A stretch of 64,000 nt of DNA from Lentzea alba (GCF_011067745.1 NZ_JAAMPJ010000007.1:354601-418600), one strand, 5' to 3'; numbered from the stretch's first letter, positions 1-9,135 are shown. Numbers and translations are program-made. Notes: generated from the sequence alone by a model not told the origin.

Positions 1-635
1 ACGGCACGAAGGCACGCATCGACGGCAACCTCATCCGCCTGTTGACCTGGCAGCTCTCCTACAACGACGGCAACTTCCCGCAGTTGGCCGCTCTGTGGCG
101 CGCCGGCGTCAACCTCGCGCAGCACAAGGCCACCGACGCCGACCGCACCTTCCTGCGCGACTCCGCGAACACGAACATCACCGCCGGTGTGATGGCCGGT
201 GTGCCGGCCGACAACCTGTTCTCCGTGGGCTGGGCGATCAGCTGCGGGGACAAGGCCTGGCCCAGTGACTACCGGGCCTACAGCCGCACCGTCCAGGCCG
301 ACCGGGAGCGCTACCCCCTCACCGCCGGCGCGCCCGCCAACTACGCGCCGTGCTCCGCCTGGTCGCCCAGCGAGCCGCGCCAGCCGGAACCGAAGGTGAC
401 GCAGACCGGCAACCGCAACGTCCTCATCCTGCAGAACCGCCGCGACCCGTCCACCCCGCTGCGCGCCGCCCAGGGCATGAAGAAGGCCATGGGCTCGGAC
501 GCGATCTTCGTCGAGGTCGACGCCGGCGGTCACGGCGTGCTCGTGCACCCCGACCAGAACACCTGCGCGATCGGCGCGATGAACACCTACCTCGTCAAGG
601 GCGACCTGCCCGCACAGGACCTCACCTGCTCCTGA
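1..635 (+). CDS. TAP-like alpha/beta hydrolase (tripeptidyl aminopeptidase type), 3' part only
   Basis: The reading frame is open from the left edge, so only the C-terminal ~210 residues are present. The end of the protein has the features of the TAP-like C-terminal domain: an Asp in QNRRDPSTP (charge-relay acid) followed about 40 residues later by GGHGVLV, which carries the catalytic His. Two Cys pairs in the cap region fit an exported protein. Secreted actinomycete proteases of the S33 family cut tripeptides from protein N-termini outside the cell; the nucleophile Ser would lie upstream of the window. A strong hairpin terminator follows 15 bp after the stop. Family assignment is good; substrate is unknown. 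Confidence 0.85.
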   Translation, partial: GTKARIDGNLIRLLTWQLSYNDGNFPQLAALWRAGVNLAQHKATDADRTFLRDSANTNITAGVMAGVPADNLFSVGWAISCGDKAWPSDYRAYSRTVQADRERYPLTAGAPANYAPCSAWSPSEPRQPEPKVTQTGNRNVLILQNRRDPSTPLRAAQGMKKAMGSDAIFVEVDAGGHGVLVHPDQNTCAIGAMNTYLVKGDLPAQDLTCS

Positions 636-650
636 CCTTTCCACGGCATG

Positions 651-680
651 AAGGGCCGGTCCGGCGGACCGGCCCTTTTT
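651..680 (+). terminator. Rho-independent terminator
   Basis: Perfect 13-bp stem (651-663 with 665-677, AAGGGCCGGTCCG) running into a T-tract at 676-680, directly after the hydrolase stop codon. The small minus-strand gene ends at 691, so the hairpin lies between convergent genes and may serve both. Confidence 0.85.
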
Positions 681-690
681 GTGTGGCGTG

Positions 691-885
691 CTAGCTCTTT
701 TGACGCCGTTCGACGAACAAAGCCATGCCGAACATGAACGTGAGCGCACCGAAAGCGATGCTGATGTAGGGACTCAATCCGGCGATCGAAGTGCCGGCGT
801 TGGCCACCGCGCTGACCACCAGGGCCGACCAGAGAAGAGCGCGGCGGTGAGACGGGGACTGGGCGGAATTCGTTTCGTTCATCAT
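691..885 (-). CDS. Small two-helix membrane protein, unknown function
   Basis: A 64-residue ORF starting MMNETNSAQSP and ending VERRQKS. It has two hydrophobic stretches (about residues 17-37 and 42-58) separated by a short Gly/Ser/Pro turn, with basic residues on both outer ends, typical of small actinobacterial membrane proteins. It is convergent with the TAP-like hydrolase and divergent from the EF-hand hydrolase. No family is recognised. It could be a chance ORF, but the clean membrane pattern and the neat fit between neighbours argue for a real gene. Confidence 0.55.
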   Translation of the reverse strand: MMNETNSAQSPSHRRALLWSALVVSAVANAGTSIAGLSPYISIAFGALTFMFGMALFVERRQKS

Positions 886-1056
886 CGTTCGAAGCTATCC
901 CCCACGACACGTCGCGCCGATACCACCAATACCCGTTCTTCGAGTACAGCAGGCGGTACTGAACTGCATCCATTCCCGTGGTACAGCCTGCACCACCACC
1001 GATTGGACAGCCTGTGGGTTTTCCGTCGCAGGTGGCACCTCGGTAGCTTCATTTGC

Positions 1057-2268
1057 ATGAAAATCAGGAAACTGGCCGGTTGGCTGGGTCCGGGGCGTTC
1101 GGTCGCCGTGGCATTGGTCGCGGTCATCGGCGCGCTTTCCGCGGGGTCGTCCTCCGCGCCGCACAGCGACAAAGCCGACGGCTGGAAGGGGATCTTCCGC
1201 AAGAGCGTCTCGATCGACCTCGGCCGCGGCTGGGTGACGAAGGGCGAGCTCTCACTCCCGGCCTCGGCACACAAGAAGCTTCCACTGGTGGTACTGCTGC
1301 ACGGCAGCGGTCACAACGACATGAACTCGACGCTGCCGGACAACGCGGGGTCGGTCTTCGTCCCCCTCACCCAGACCGCGAACCGCGAAGGGTTCGCCGT
1401 CCTGCGCTTCAACAAACGCGGCGTCACAGGTCTCGGCCCAACGCTGACCGACGACGAGTCGCAGTTGTACCCGCAGAAGCCCTACGAACAGGTTCTCTCC
1501 GATGCCGCATCGGTGGCACGGTTCGGTGCGTCGCTTCCCGAGGTCGACCCGTCGCGCATCTACCTCCTCGGCCACAGCGAAGGAACCCAGGTCGCCGCCA
1601 ACCTCGCCGCGGACCCGCGCGCCGCGAACATCCCCAAGCCCGCCGGCGTCATCACCATGGGCGTCGTCGGCAGCGCCATCCGCACGGTCCTCACCTACCA
1701 GCTCTTCGGGGTGCGCCTGGCGCAGCTGCACGAAGAGTTCGATGTGGACGGTGACGGATCCTTGACCCGCACCGAGATCTCAGACGGCCTGATCGGACAG
1801 CCGTCCGATCTCGTGGCCTACTACCGCGACGTGCTGCTCTCCGGCGACCAGGTCAAGCCCGAGACCGACACCGACCGCAACGGCGTGCTGGCCATCGACG
1901 CCGAGGTCGGCCGTGTGCTGCGGGCGAAGAGCCGCATCGACGACTATCCCAACTCCGAAGGCGTCGACGAGCACACCAAGCGCTACATCCTCGACATCGA
2001 CCGGTTCGCCAACGTCTCGGTCGACCTGCCCAAGTTCGACGGACCGACTCTGCTCCTCAACGGTGAGAACGACGTCCAGACGCCTGCTCGGGTGGCCCGC
2101 GTCGCCGACGACGCCATCGCGAAGGCCGGCCGCCGGGACCACACCCTCATCACCTACCCCGGAATCGGGCACGTCATGAACCTGACGTCCAAGTTCACCG
2201 GCAAGTTCGGAGAACCGGACCCGGCAGTGCTGTCGGACATCGCGCGCTGGCTCAAGGCCCACCGGTAG
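1057..2268 (+). CDS. Exported alpha/beta hydrolase with embedded EF-hand-like calcium loop
   Basis: 403 residues from ATG 1057; the frame stays open upstream, but this start gives a clear signal sequence (MKIRKLAGW, then a hydrophobic core to about residue 30). The hydrolase fold shows LLHGSGHND (81-89), nucleophile Ser174 in GHSEG, Asp339 in GENDVQTP and His372 in IGHVMN. Between nucleophile and acid, in the cap, sits DVDGDGSLTRTE (229-240), a textbook EF-hand loop, and a weaker second one at 271-283 starting DTDRNG. Calcium could therefore stabilise or gate the cap. It is probably a secreted esterase or peptidase; the substrate is unknown. There is no obvious operon partner. Confidence 0.85.
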   Translation: MKIRKLAGWLGPGRSVAVALVAVIGALSAGSSSAPHSDKADGWKGIFRKSVSIDLGRGWVTKGELSLPASAHKKLPLVVLLHGSGHNDMNSTLPDNAGSVFVPLTQTANREGFAVLRFNKRGVTGLGPTLTDDESQLYPQKPYEQVLSDAASVARFGASLPEVDPSRIYLLGHSEGTQVAANLAADPRAANIPKPAGVITMGVVGSAIRTVLTYQLFGVRLAQLHEEFDVDGDGSLTRTEISDGLIGQPSDLVAYYRDVLLSGDQVKPETDTDRNGVLAIDAEVGRVLRAKSRIDDYPNSEGVDEHTKRYILDIDRFANVSVDLPKFDGPTLLLNGENDVQTPARVARVADDAIAKAGRRDHTLITYPGIGHVMNLTSKFTGKFGEPDPAVLSDIARWLKAHR

Positions 2269-2840
2269 ACCCGGTAGCGCTCACGGCAACCTGCCGCGAT
2301 GTTCGCGACAGGTTGTCGTCGAAGCGTCAGGTCGTGCTCAGCCTCGTTCACCCACAAGACCAAAGGACGCCGCTGCGTCTCGGCCACCTCCTCGGTCTGC
2401 GTTCGTCACGACGGGTGGCGGACGAGGAAAGGCGGTGCGTGAACGCCCGCCCAACAGCCAACGTGCAGCGGAGGCGTCAGAGACGGCCAGGTAGGCGATG
2501 CGGACCTGCACAGCCGCGATCATGCGGAACCTGCACGGACGCACTTCTCGACACACACAGTGCTCGACACCCGCATTTCCTGCGGTGCCGCTAAAACTTT
2601 AGCCGGTCCCGCAAATACAAAGGCCCATTCTGTTTGATGGGCTAAGGTTTTCGAAACGTTGCCGAAACCCCCCGGCAACCTTACGGAGCCAGCTGGTCGC
2701 TGCTAGCGTCGGCAAACGTCGGTAAACCGCCGCGCAGGCCGACATCGACGGCGGCCGGACACGACGATCAACTCAACCCTCCAGGGTCTAATTGCGCTGC
2801 CTGGCTGCCGTGCCAACCTCAATTACGAGGAGTACTGCAC
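2269..2840. other. Intergenic region without a convincing gene
   Basis: 572 bp between the EF-hand hydrolase and the xylanase. Short ORFs exist on both strands but none shows a domain, signal peptide or ribosome binding site. The right third is less GC-rich and is probably the xylanase promoter region; it holds the TTTCGAAA palindrome listed separately. Confidence 0.5.
2647..2669. promoter_or_regulatory. Possible operator upstream of the xylanase gene
   Basis: The stretch around TTTCGAAA (2649-2656, a perfect palindrome) followed by CGTTGCCGAAA lies about 190 bp before the xylanase start. CGAAA/TTTCG elements are common near actinomycete xylanase and beta-glycosidase genes controlled by LacI-family repressors. 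The site is short, so this is a weak call. Confidence 0.3.
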
Positions 2841-3536
2841 ATGGCTGAAGTCAATTTCCGATCGGCGAGCCGCAAGCGTGGCCGTCTCGCGCTGCTCGTC
2901 CGCAGCGCCTGTGTCGCGCTGGTCGTGGCGGTGACCCCCGGCGTGGCCGGCGCTGACGTGGGTATCACCGCCACCTGTTCGAGCCAGACGGGCAACCACG
3001 GCGGTTACTACTACTCTTTCTGGACTGATGGTGGCGGCAGGGTCTGCATGGACTTCGGATCCGGCGGCAACTACAGCACCTCCTGGAGCAATGTCGGCAA
3101 CTTCGTCGGCGGCAAGGGCTGGGCCAACGGTTCACGACGGACCGTGAACTATTCCGGCAGCTTCAACCCGTCCGGCAATGCTTATCTGACGCTGTACGGG
3201 TGGACCTCGAACCCGCTCGTCGAGTACTACATCGTCGACAACTGGGGCACGTATCGGCCCACCGGTACCTACAAGGGCACGGTCACCACCGACGGCGGCA
3301 CGTACGACATCTACCAGACGATGCGGTACAACGCTCCGTCCGTCGAAGGCAACAAGACCTTCCCGCAGTTCTGGAGCGTCCGGCAGCAGAAGCGGACGGG
3401 CGGATCCATCACCACCGGCAACCACTTCGACGCGTGGAACCGCGCCAACATGCGGCTGGGCAACTTCAGCTATTACATGGTCCTCGCGACCGAGGGATAC
3501 CGGAGCAGCGGCAACTCCAACATCACGGTGAGGTGA
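2841..3536 (+). CDS. GH11 endo-1,4-beta-xylanase, secreted
   Basis: 231 residues with an arginine-rich n-region (RKRGR), a hydrophobic core and a likely cleavage after AGA near residue 38. The mature part is a single GH11 jelly-roll without a carbohydrate-binding module: YYYSFWTD, the YSTSW and GGKGW strands, the nucleophile Glu in LVEYYIVDNWG, the cord and thumb (GTYDIYQT, FPQFWSVRQQKR), and the acid/base Glu in LATEGYRSSG. It cleaves internal bonds of xylan outside the cell. GAGGAG at 2827-2832 sits at good spacing before the ATG. Length and motifs match the family fully. A CGAAA-type element upstream may mediate carbon control. Confidence 0.97.
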   Translation: MAEVNFRSASRKRGRLALLVRSACVALVVAVTPGVAGADVGITATCSSQTGNHGGYYYSFWTDGGGRVCMDFGSGGNYSTSWSNVGNFVGGKGWANGSRRTVNYSGSFNPSGNAYLTLYGWTSNPLVEYYIVDNWGTYRPTGTYKGTVTTDGGTYDIYQTMRYNAPSVEGNKTFPQFWSVRQQKRTGGSITTGNHFDAWNRANMRLGNFSYYMVLATEGYRSSGNSNITVR

Positions 3537-3646
3537 GCGCCCCGCTCAGCTGAGTTCGGTCCGCCGACGGGCAAGCTCACGGTGTCGACGCCGAATCGTG
3601 GCGACCGCCTCTTCTCCTCCGGCCCGCCTGTCGCCGGCCGAGGATC

Positions 3647-3694
3647 GGACTCATCGGACACATCAACCAATCGGTTGATGTGTCCGATGAGTCC
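3647..3694. repeat. Perfect 22-bp inverted repeat upstream of the carboxylesterase
   Basis: Arms 3647-3668 and 3673-3694 (outer bases GGACTCATCGG, inner bases CATCAACC) are exact reverse complements with a 4-nt loop AATC. The element ends 20 bp before the ATG at 3715. It could be a dimeric repressor operator, a cruciform, or an mRNA hairpin that controls translation. Confidence 0.85.
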
Positions 3695-3714
3695 CAGCTG
3701 CCACTGTCTGGATC

Positions 3715-5262
3715 ATGAAACGACTTCTGGGGGCGATGGTCGCCGTTGGCGCGTTGGTGTTGGGTGCCGCGCCAGCGGCGGCGAGCGACAACGCCGCGGT
3801 GCCTACGAACGCCGGTCTGGTGCGAGGAACCACGAAGGCGGATGTCCGTTCGTACGAGGGGATTCCCTACGCCGCACCGCCGGTCGGCAACCTGCGCTGG
3901 CACTCGCCCGTGCCGCCGGTGCCGTGGTCCGGTGTGCTCAACGCGACCCGGCCGGGCAGTCGCTGTCCTCAGGCCGGTGTCGGCGGCCGGCCCGCCAGCG
4001 TCACCGAGGATTGCCTTTACCTCGACGTCACCACACCACGTGCGGCCAGGAAGGCACCGGTGCTGGTGTGGCTGCACGGTGGCGGGCTCATGAACGGTGC
4101 CGGTAGCGACTACCTGCCGACCCGGCTGGTCAAGCGAGGCGGCCTGGTCGTGGTGACTGTCAACTACCGGCTGGGAAACCTCGGTTTCCTCGGGTTTCCC
4201 GGGCTCGCGAACGGCGGCGCGTTCGGTATCGAGGACCAGCAGGCGGCGCTGCGCTGGGTGCGGCAGAACATCGCGGAGTTCGGTGGCGACCCGAACAACG
4301 TCACCCTGGCAGGAGAATCCGCCGGAGCGCATTCGGTGTGCGCGCAGCTCGCGTCGCCGGGCGCGGCCGGGTTGTTCCATCGGGCGATCGCCCAGAGCAC
4401 GGCCTGTGTGCCGAACACCTTCGCCGACGCGGACTTCCGGCCGCTGCTCGACGTGCCGCTGTTCGTGCCGCACGAGTGGCACCAGGGACATGGCCAGAAC
4501 ATCGCCGCTCAGCTGGGGTGCACGACACTCGAGTGCCTGCGCGGCAAACCGGTGCCGGACCTGCTCGCCGCGCCGGCGTTTCCCTTGCCCGCCTTCGGGA
4601 ACACGGTGCTGCCGGAGGACCCCGCGGTGGCCGTACCGGCCGGGCGGTTCAACCACGTGCCGCTGCTGACCGGCACCACGCGCGACGAGGGCACGTTCTT
4701 CGCGCCACTGCTGTTCCCCGATCTCGGTCCCGACGGCTACCTGGCCGCGTTGACCACCCATTTCGGGCCGCACGCCGCAGCGGTCGCGCAGCGGTACCCG
4801 CTCGAGGAGCACGGTGGTTCCGCGGTGCAGGCGATGGGCGCGATCATGACCGACCTCGACTGGACGTGGCCACAACATGCGGCGGATCGCCGGTTCGCAG
4901 GCAAGATCCCGGTGTACGCCTATGAGTTCCTCGACCGCACGGCACCGGCGATTCCCGAGTTCCCGCCCGGTGTCGAGCCGCTCGCTTCACACGGCTCCGA
5001 GCTGCGGTACCTGTTCGACCTGCGCTCCGACGACGTACGGCTGACTGCCGCACAGCGCCGCCTCGGCGACCGAATGATCGACTACTGGGTCCGCTTCGCG
5101 GCCACCGGCAACCCCAACCGGCCCGGCCTGCCGACGTGGCCCCGTGTCGACCCGGCGGACACCACGCCGTACGTGCAAGGCCTCGACCTCGACCGAATCG
5201 GTCCGTTCGACCGGGCGGGGAAACACGATCTGGCCTTCTGGGACGCGCTCGCGCAACAGTGA
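3715..5262 (+). CDS. Secreted type B carboxylesterase
   Basis: 515 residues beginning MKRLLGAMVAVGALVLG with signal cleavage probably after AAA near residue 22. It has the type B carboxylesterase / para-nitrobenzyl esterase signatures: YEGIPYAAPPVGNLRW, EDCLYLDV, LVWLHGGG (oxyanion), the nucleophile elbow GESAGAHSV, and a late HGSELRYLF (catalytic His). Length is normal. It should hydrolyse carboxylic esters outside the cell; the natural substrate is unknown. No clear Shine-Dalgarno sequence lies between the inverted repeat and the ATG, so expression may depend on that repeat. It is convergent with the broken GH1 gene. Confidence 0.93.
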   Translation: MKRLLGAMVAVGALVLGAAPAAASDNAAVPTNAGLVRGTTKADVRSYEGIPYAAPPVGNLRWHSPVPPVPWSGVLNATRPGSRCPQAGVGGRPASVTEDCLYLDVTTPRAARKAPVLVWLHGGGLMNGAGSDYLPTRLVKRGGLVVVTVNYRLGNLGFLGFPGLANGGAFGIEDQQAALRWVRQNIAEFGGDPNNVTLAGESAGAHSVCAQLASPGAAGLFHRAIAQSTACVPNTFADADFRPLLDVPLFVPHEWHQGHGQNIAAQLGCTTLECLRGKPVPDLLAAPAFPLPAFGNTVLPEDPAVAVPAGRFNHVPLLTGTTRDEGTFFAPLLFPDLGPDGYLAALTTHFGPHAAAVAQRYPLEEHGGSAVQAMGAIMTDLDWTWPQHAADRRFAGKIPVYAYEFLDRTAPAIPEFPPGVEPLASHGSELRYLFDLRSDDVRLTAAQRRLGDRMIDYWVRFAATGNPNRPGLPTWPRVDPADTTPYVQGLDLDRIGPFDRAGKHDLAFWDALAQQ

Positions 5263-5382
5263 CCGGACCAGCGGTCCAAGGGTGCTGTCGTGCCTGATCA
5301 CAGCTAGGCACCTGGCCGGAAGTGCTGTCCGAAACCTCCGTGCCGGCCGACGCCGAGAAGCACCCCGTCCCTGCCCAACCAC

Positions 5383-5436
5383 CCGGCGAAAGGTACGTAC
5401 GCCCTGGGCCTACGTACGTGCCTTTCGCCCGGAAAA
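5383..5436. terminator. Bidirectional hairpin between convergent genes
   Basis: GGCGAAAGG (5385-5393) pairs with CCTTTCGCC (5421-5429), extended inward by TACGTA on both sides with a small asymmetric bulge. It is followed by GGAAAAA on the plus strand. It lies between the ends of the carboxylesterase and the GH1 gene. Confidence 0.65.
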
Positions 5437-5504
5437 ATGAGGGCGGGGCGGCAGGGGTGGGCACTGGTCTGGCCGGGTAACGGACACAACTTCTGGCGGC
5501 CTGC

Positions 5505-6797
5505 TCAGGTCGGCATGCGGTTTGCCCGGGCCACGTCGCCGTACCAGCGGGCCGACGGCTTGATGGTCCGGGTCTGGTTGGTGCGATCGACCGCCACGAG
5601 CCCGTACGTGGGGCCATAGCCGTCCCACCACTCCCAGTTGTCCAGCATGGACCAGTGCACGTAGCCGGTGATGGGCAGCCCGTCGCCGATCAACCGGTGC
5701 ACCGCGCGCAGGCCTTCACGGATGTAGTCGATGCGCTCGGTGTCCTGGTTGGTCGCGACGCCGTGCTCGGTGATGACGATTTCCTTGCCGGGGAACAGGT
5801 TCGCCACTCGCTGGATCGTTTCCCCGACCGCTTCCGGTGCCCACCGGTAGCCCATCAGGGTGCGACGAACCCCGTCGGCCGGCGCTTCCCCGGTGGGCAC
5901 GGCGGCTACCGCTTGGCGGCGCAGGTGCGGCAGCACCAGTGCCTGGGTCAGGCGGCGGCTGCGCAGGACCGCCGCGCTCAGATGGCCGACGATCCTCGGG
6001 GCGTTGACGTCGAGGCGGGTGTAGGTCTGGACGCCGACGAAGTCGTCCTCGGCGGTCTCGGCGAAGAACCGGTCCTCGTGCACCTCCCGGGCCCAGCGCA
6101 TGGTCGGGAGACCACCAGGGTTGGCGTGCCAGTCCTGCAGCGCGTGCGACATGCCGACCTTGACGCCGGGGGTGAGTTCGCGGATGACCTCGCGGGCGCT
6201 GCGGTGTGCGGCGTTGAGTCCGGCGGCAGCGGCGTCGAACGCGTCGAGGTTGCGGACGAATGGCGGGGTGGGAAAGGTGCCCAGGTAGCCCCGCGTGATC
6301 GTGTTGCCGGGCTCGTTGATCGTGCTGATGTGCGGAACGCGGTTTTCCAGGCGTTCCATCACGTACCTGGTGTAGCGGGCGAACCAGGACGAGAACGCGG
6401 GGTTCGTCCAGGCACCGGCGTGCGTGGCCCACGCCGGCAACGTGAAGTGCTGCAAGGTGATCATCGGTGTGACGCCGTGGTTCAGGCAGGTGTCGACCAT
6501 GTCGACGTAGTGCTGGATCGCCTCGCGGTCGAACTCACCTTGGCGGGGCTCGACGCGCGCCTACTCCACGGAGAACCGGTAGGTGTTCAGCCCGAGTTCC
6601 GCGAGCAGGGCGATGTCGTCGGGGTAGCGGTGCCAGTGGTCGCACGCGATGCCGGAGGATTCCGCCATGGGCGCCTTGGGCGACGGATCGGTCTCCCACT
6701 CCCACCAGTCACTGGTCGTGTTGTTGCCCTCCACCTGGTGTGCGGCAGTCGCGGCGCCCCACAGGAAGCCGTCGGGGAAGGTCAACGGTTCGGGCAC
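5505..6797 (-). pseudogene. GH1 beta-glucosidase interrupted by an in-frame amber codon
   Basis: Translation from GTG 6797 (AGGAG seven bases upstream) gives PLTFPDGFLWGAATAAHQVEG, the GH1 N-terminal signature, then YRFSVE followed by TAG (6561-6563) and, in the same frame, ARVEPRQGEF. Family members have Trp here (RFSxEWxR), so a TGG to TAG change is likely. Downstream the enzyme is complete: STINEPG with the acid/base Glu, ITEHGVA with the nucleophile Glu, and a normal C-terminus; 430 codons overall. Both halves lie in one frame, so only this codon breaks the gene. Possible explanations are a null mutation, a sequencing error or suppression. It is divergent from a LacI gene that is also damaged. 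Confidence 0.88.
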
Positions 6798-6835
6798 GCT
6801 CGGCTCCTGAATTCCTCGACGAACACGGTCGGATG

Positions 6836-6859
6836 AATCACTAACGCGCGTTAGTGATT
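6836..6859. promoter_or_regulatory. Perfect 24-bp palindromic LacI-type operator
   Basis: A 24-bp palindrome with core CTAACGCGCGTTAG and flanks AATCA/TGATT lies between the divergent GH1 and LacI genes. The central CG and the dyad length match LacI/GalR-family operators. A TACAGT hexamer just to the right could be the -10 box of the regulator promoter. The most likely ligand protein is the adjacent LacI product, for autoregulation and GH1 control. Confidence 0.75.
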
Positions 6860-6912
6860 TCGCGGTACAGTACATCGGAGGGTGATGAACCCACAAGACG
6901 GGAGGGGTGCGG

Positions 6913-7928
6913 ATGGCAGCCGAGACTGCTCGTTCAGGGCGCCGTGCCACCAGTGCCGACGTGGCTCGGGAGGCCGGAGTCTCCAGGTCGACCGTGAGCT
7001 TCGTGCTCAACGGCACCAAGGGGCAGACGATCCCCGAGGCGACGCGGCAACGCGTCCTGGAAGCGGCCGCGCGGTTGCGGTACGCCCCCTCGGCGGAGGC
7101 CCGCACGCTCAGCCGGGGCCGCAGCGACGTCGTGCTCCTTACCAGCCCCCGCAACTGCCGATGACCGCCGATGTCGGTGCCCTGGTCGAGTTTCTGGCGG
7201 CGGAGTTCGCGGAGGCGGGGCTCACGGCGGTCACCCACCCGTGGTCCCGCAAGCCTGACGGCGATGTGCTGACCGCCATCACCCCCGTGGCCGTCATCGC
7301 GTGGGATCTGCCCGATGACGACGTCGCCGAAATGCGGCACAACGGTGTGCGCGCCGTGGTTTCCCTGACGGCCGAGTCCGACCCCGTCGCGCGGTGGATC
7401 TGGGGAACCCGGGAGAACGGCATCGCCCGGCTGCAGGTCGAGCGACTGCTCGAGGCAGGGCATCGCCGGCTTGGCTACGCCCGCCCGCACGACGAACGCT
7501 TGGCCGAGGCGAGCAAGATGCGCCTGACCGCGTTGCGACAAGCCTGCGCGGCACACGGCCTGCCAGATCCGGTGGCCCTGAACATTCCCGGTGACGAAGC
7601 GGGTGCCCAACCCGCCACCGACGCCGTCACGACCTGGCGCGAACTGGCCCCGGCCGTCACCGGCGTGTGCGCCCACGACGACGTGGCGGCACTGGCCGTC
7701 CTGGCGGGCCTCCGCGAGCGAGGCCTGACCGCACCGGCGGACCTGGCCGTGATCGGAGCCGGCGACTCCCCTGCCGCCCGCCTCGCCGCCCCACCGCTGA
7801 CGATGGTGGCGGTGGACATGCACGCCACCGCACGCCACCTCGTCGAGGCGGTCACCTGCCTGCTCGACGGCCGACCCGTGCCGGCCGGCCCCGAGGTCAC
7901 CCAGGTGATCGAGCGGCATTCGGTCTGA
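6913..7928 (+). pseudogene. LacI-family sugar regulator with a frameshift
   Basis: ATG 6913 with GGAGGGG just upstream (GTG 6907 also possible) gives RATSADVAREAGVSRSTVSFVLNGT, a standard LacI helix-turn-helix and hinge. The frame ends at TGA 7162-7164. The ligand-binding half continues in the -1 frame, from MTADVGALVEFLAAEF to VIERHSV at 7928, so one base appears gained or lost near the C5 run at 7146-7150. Joined, the protein would be about 338 residues, normal for the family. Its target is presumably the GH1 gene and itself. If the shift is real, only a DNA-binding fragment of about 83 residues is made. Confidence 0.85.
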
Positions 7929-7979
7929 TCTCGACTTGCAGTCCGAAGTGGACAGAATCTTCGAGCCAAAGGGCGCCCC

Positions 7980-8912
7980 ATGAACTCGTTCCACCCCGAC
8001 CTCGCACTCGCGCGCTTCATCCCCAACTTCTCCTACGGCCCGTTCACCTCCCGCATGGTGCGCAGCCTGAAACCACGCCCGGCCAAACCCACACCGGGTG
8101 TCACGGTTCGCGAGATGTTCGTGCCCGGCCCACAGGGCGCACCACCGGTGTCACTGCGGGTCTTCCAACCGGACGGCTTGTCGGCCAAGGCTCCGGCGCT
8201 GCTCTGGATCCACGGCGGCGGGCTCATCTTCGGCTCTCCCGAACAGGACGACCGCAACAACGCCGCCTTCGCCCGTGAGCTTGGCATCACCGTCGCCGCC
8301 GTCCGCTACCGGTTCGCCTCCACGAGCCCGGCACCCGCCGCGGTCGAGGACACCTACGCCGGGCTGCGAGGCCTGGTCGCACAGGCCGACGAACTCCACA
8401 TCGACCCGGACCGCATCGCGATCGGCGGCGCCAGCGCCGGCGGCGGGCTCACGGCGGCGCTCGCACAGCTCGCCCACGACCGCGCCGAGATCCGGCCCGT
8501 GTTCCAGCTGCTGGTCTACCCGATGCTCGACGACCGCACGACAACCCGCACGGACATCGACACCCGCGGCCACCGGATGTGGACGCCGAAGAGCAACCGC
8601 TACGGCTGGTCCACGTATCTCGGCGGCGCCGTCGCAGGCACGGACGTGCCCCAGTACGCCGTGGCCGCTCGCCGCGAGGACCTCACCGGACTCCCGCCGG
8701 CCTGGATCGGCGTCGGCACCCTCGACCTGTTCCACGACGAGGACGTCGAGTACGCCCGCCGGCTGAACGACAGCGGCGTCGCGTGCCAGCTCGACGTCGT
8801 TCCCGGCGCGTTCCACGGCTTCGACCTCGTGTTCCCCAAAGCCGAAGTCAGCCGCCAGTTCTGGCGCCTGCAGGCACAAGCACTCGACGGCGCGCTGACC
8901 GTCGCGCCATGA
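7980..8912 (+). CDS. Alpha/beta hydrolase fold-3 (HSL-family) esterase
   Basis: 310 residues, cytoplasmic (no signal peptide). The hormone-sensitive-lipase family pattern is clear: LLWIHGGGLIFGS (oxyanion hole), nucleophile elbow IGGASAGGGLTAAL, a late Asp in GTLDLFHDEDV and His in GAFHGFDL. The usual GDSAG is GASAG here, a tolerated variant. It should hydrolyse short-chain esters. AAAGGG about 7 bp before the ATG is the likely ribosome binding site. It follows the LacI remnant by 51 bp on the same strand but shares no evident pathway with it. Confidence 0.9.
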   Translation: MNSFHPDLALARFIPNFSYGPFTSRMVRSLKPRPAKPTPGVTVREMFVPGPQGAPPVSLRVFQPDGLSAKAPALLWIHGGGLIFGSPEQDDRNNAAFARELGITVAAVRYRFASTSPAPAAVEDTYAGLRGLVAQADELHIDPDRIAIGGASAGGGLTAALAQLAHDRAEIRPVFQLLVYPMLDDRTTTRTDIDTRGHRMWTPKSNRYGWSTYLGGAVAGTDVPQYAVAARREDLTGLPPAWIGVGTLDLFHDEDVEYARRLNDSGVACQLDVVPGAFHGFDLVFPKAEVSRQFWRLQAQALDGALTVAP

Positions 8913-9135
8913 CGTCACGCACAGATCCTCGAAGAGTCCGAAGTGGACGCACGGGTGTGCACTGAACGTCACGCCGCTGTGCCTGAAGGGAATTCCATCG
9001 AACATCCTCCCGGACGGGACCTGGCTCGTTACGGTGAGATCGCGTAACGGGCCACACCGCTGACGTGCGCCTCTGAGGGGAGCTGCAGGAGGGGGTGTAG
9101 CTGACTTGTGCCCATCACGGAGAGGGGAACTCCAG

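Noticed and set aside
679..1056. N-terminal extension of the EF-hand hydrolase to 679
   Set aside because: It would run through the small membrane gene on the other strand and bury the signal peptide; ATG 1057 gives a proper leader.
6882..7928. LacI read as one intact 348-residue gene from ATG 6882
   Set aside because: The first ~85 residues of that frame are nonsense; the helix-turn-helix is in another frame, so the gene is frameshifted rather than intact.
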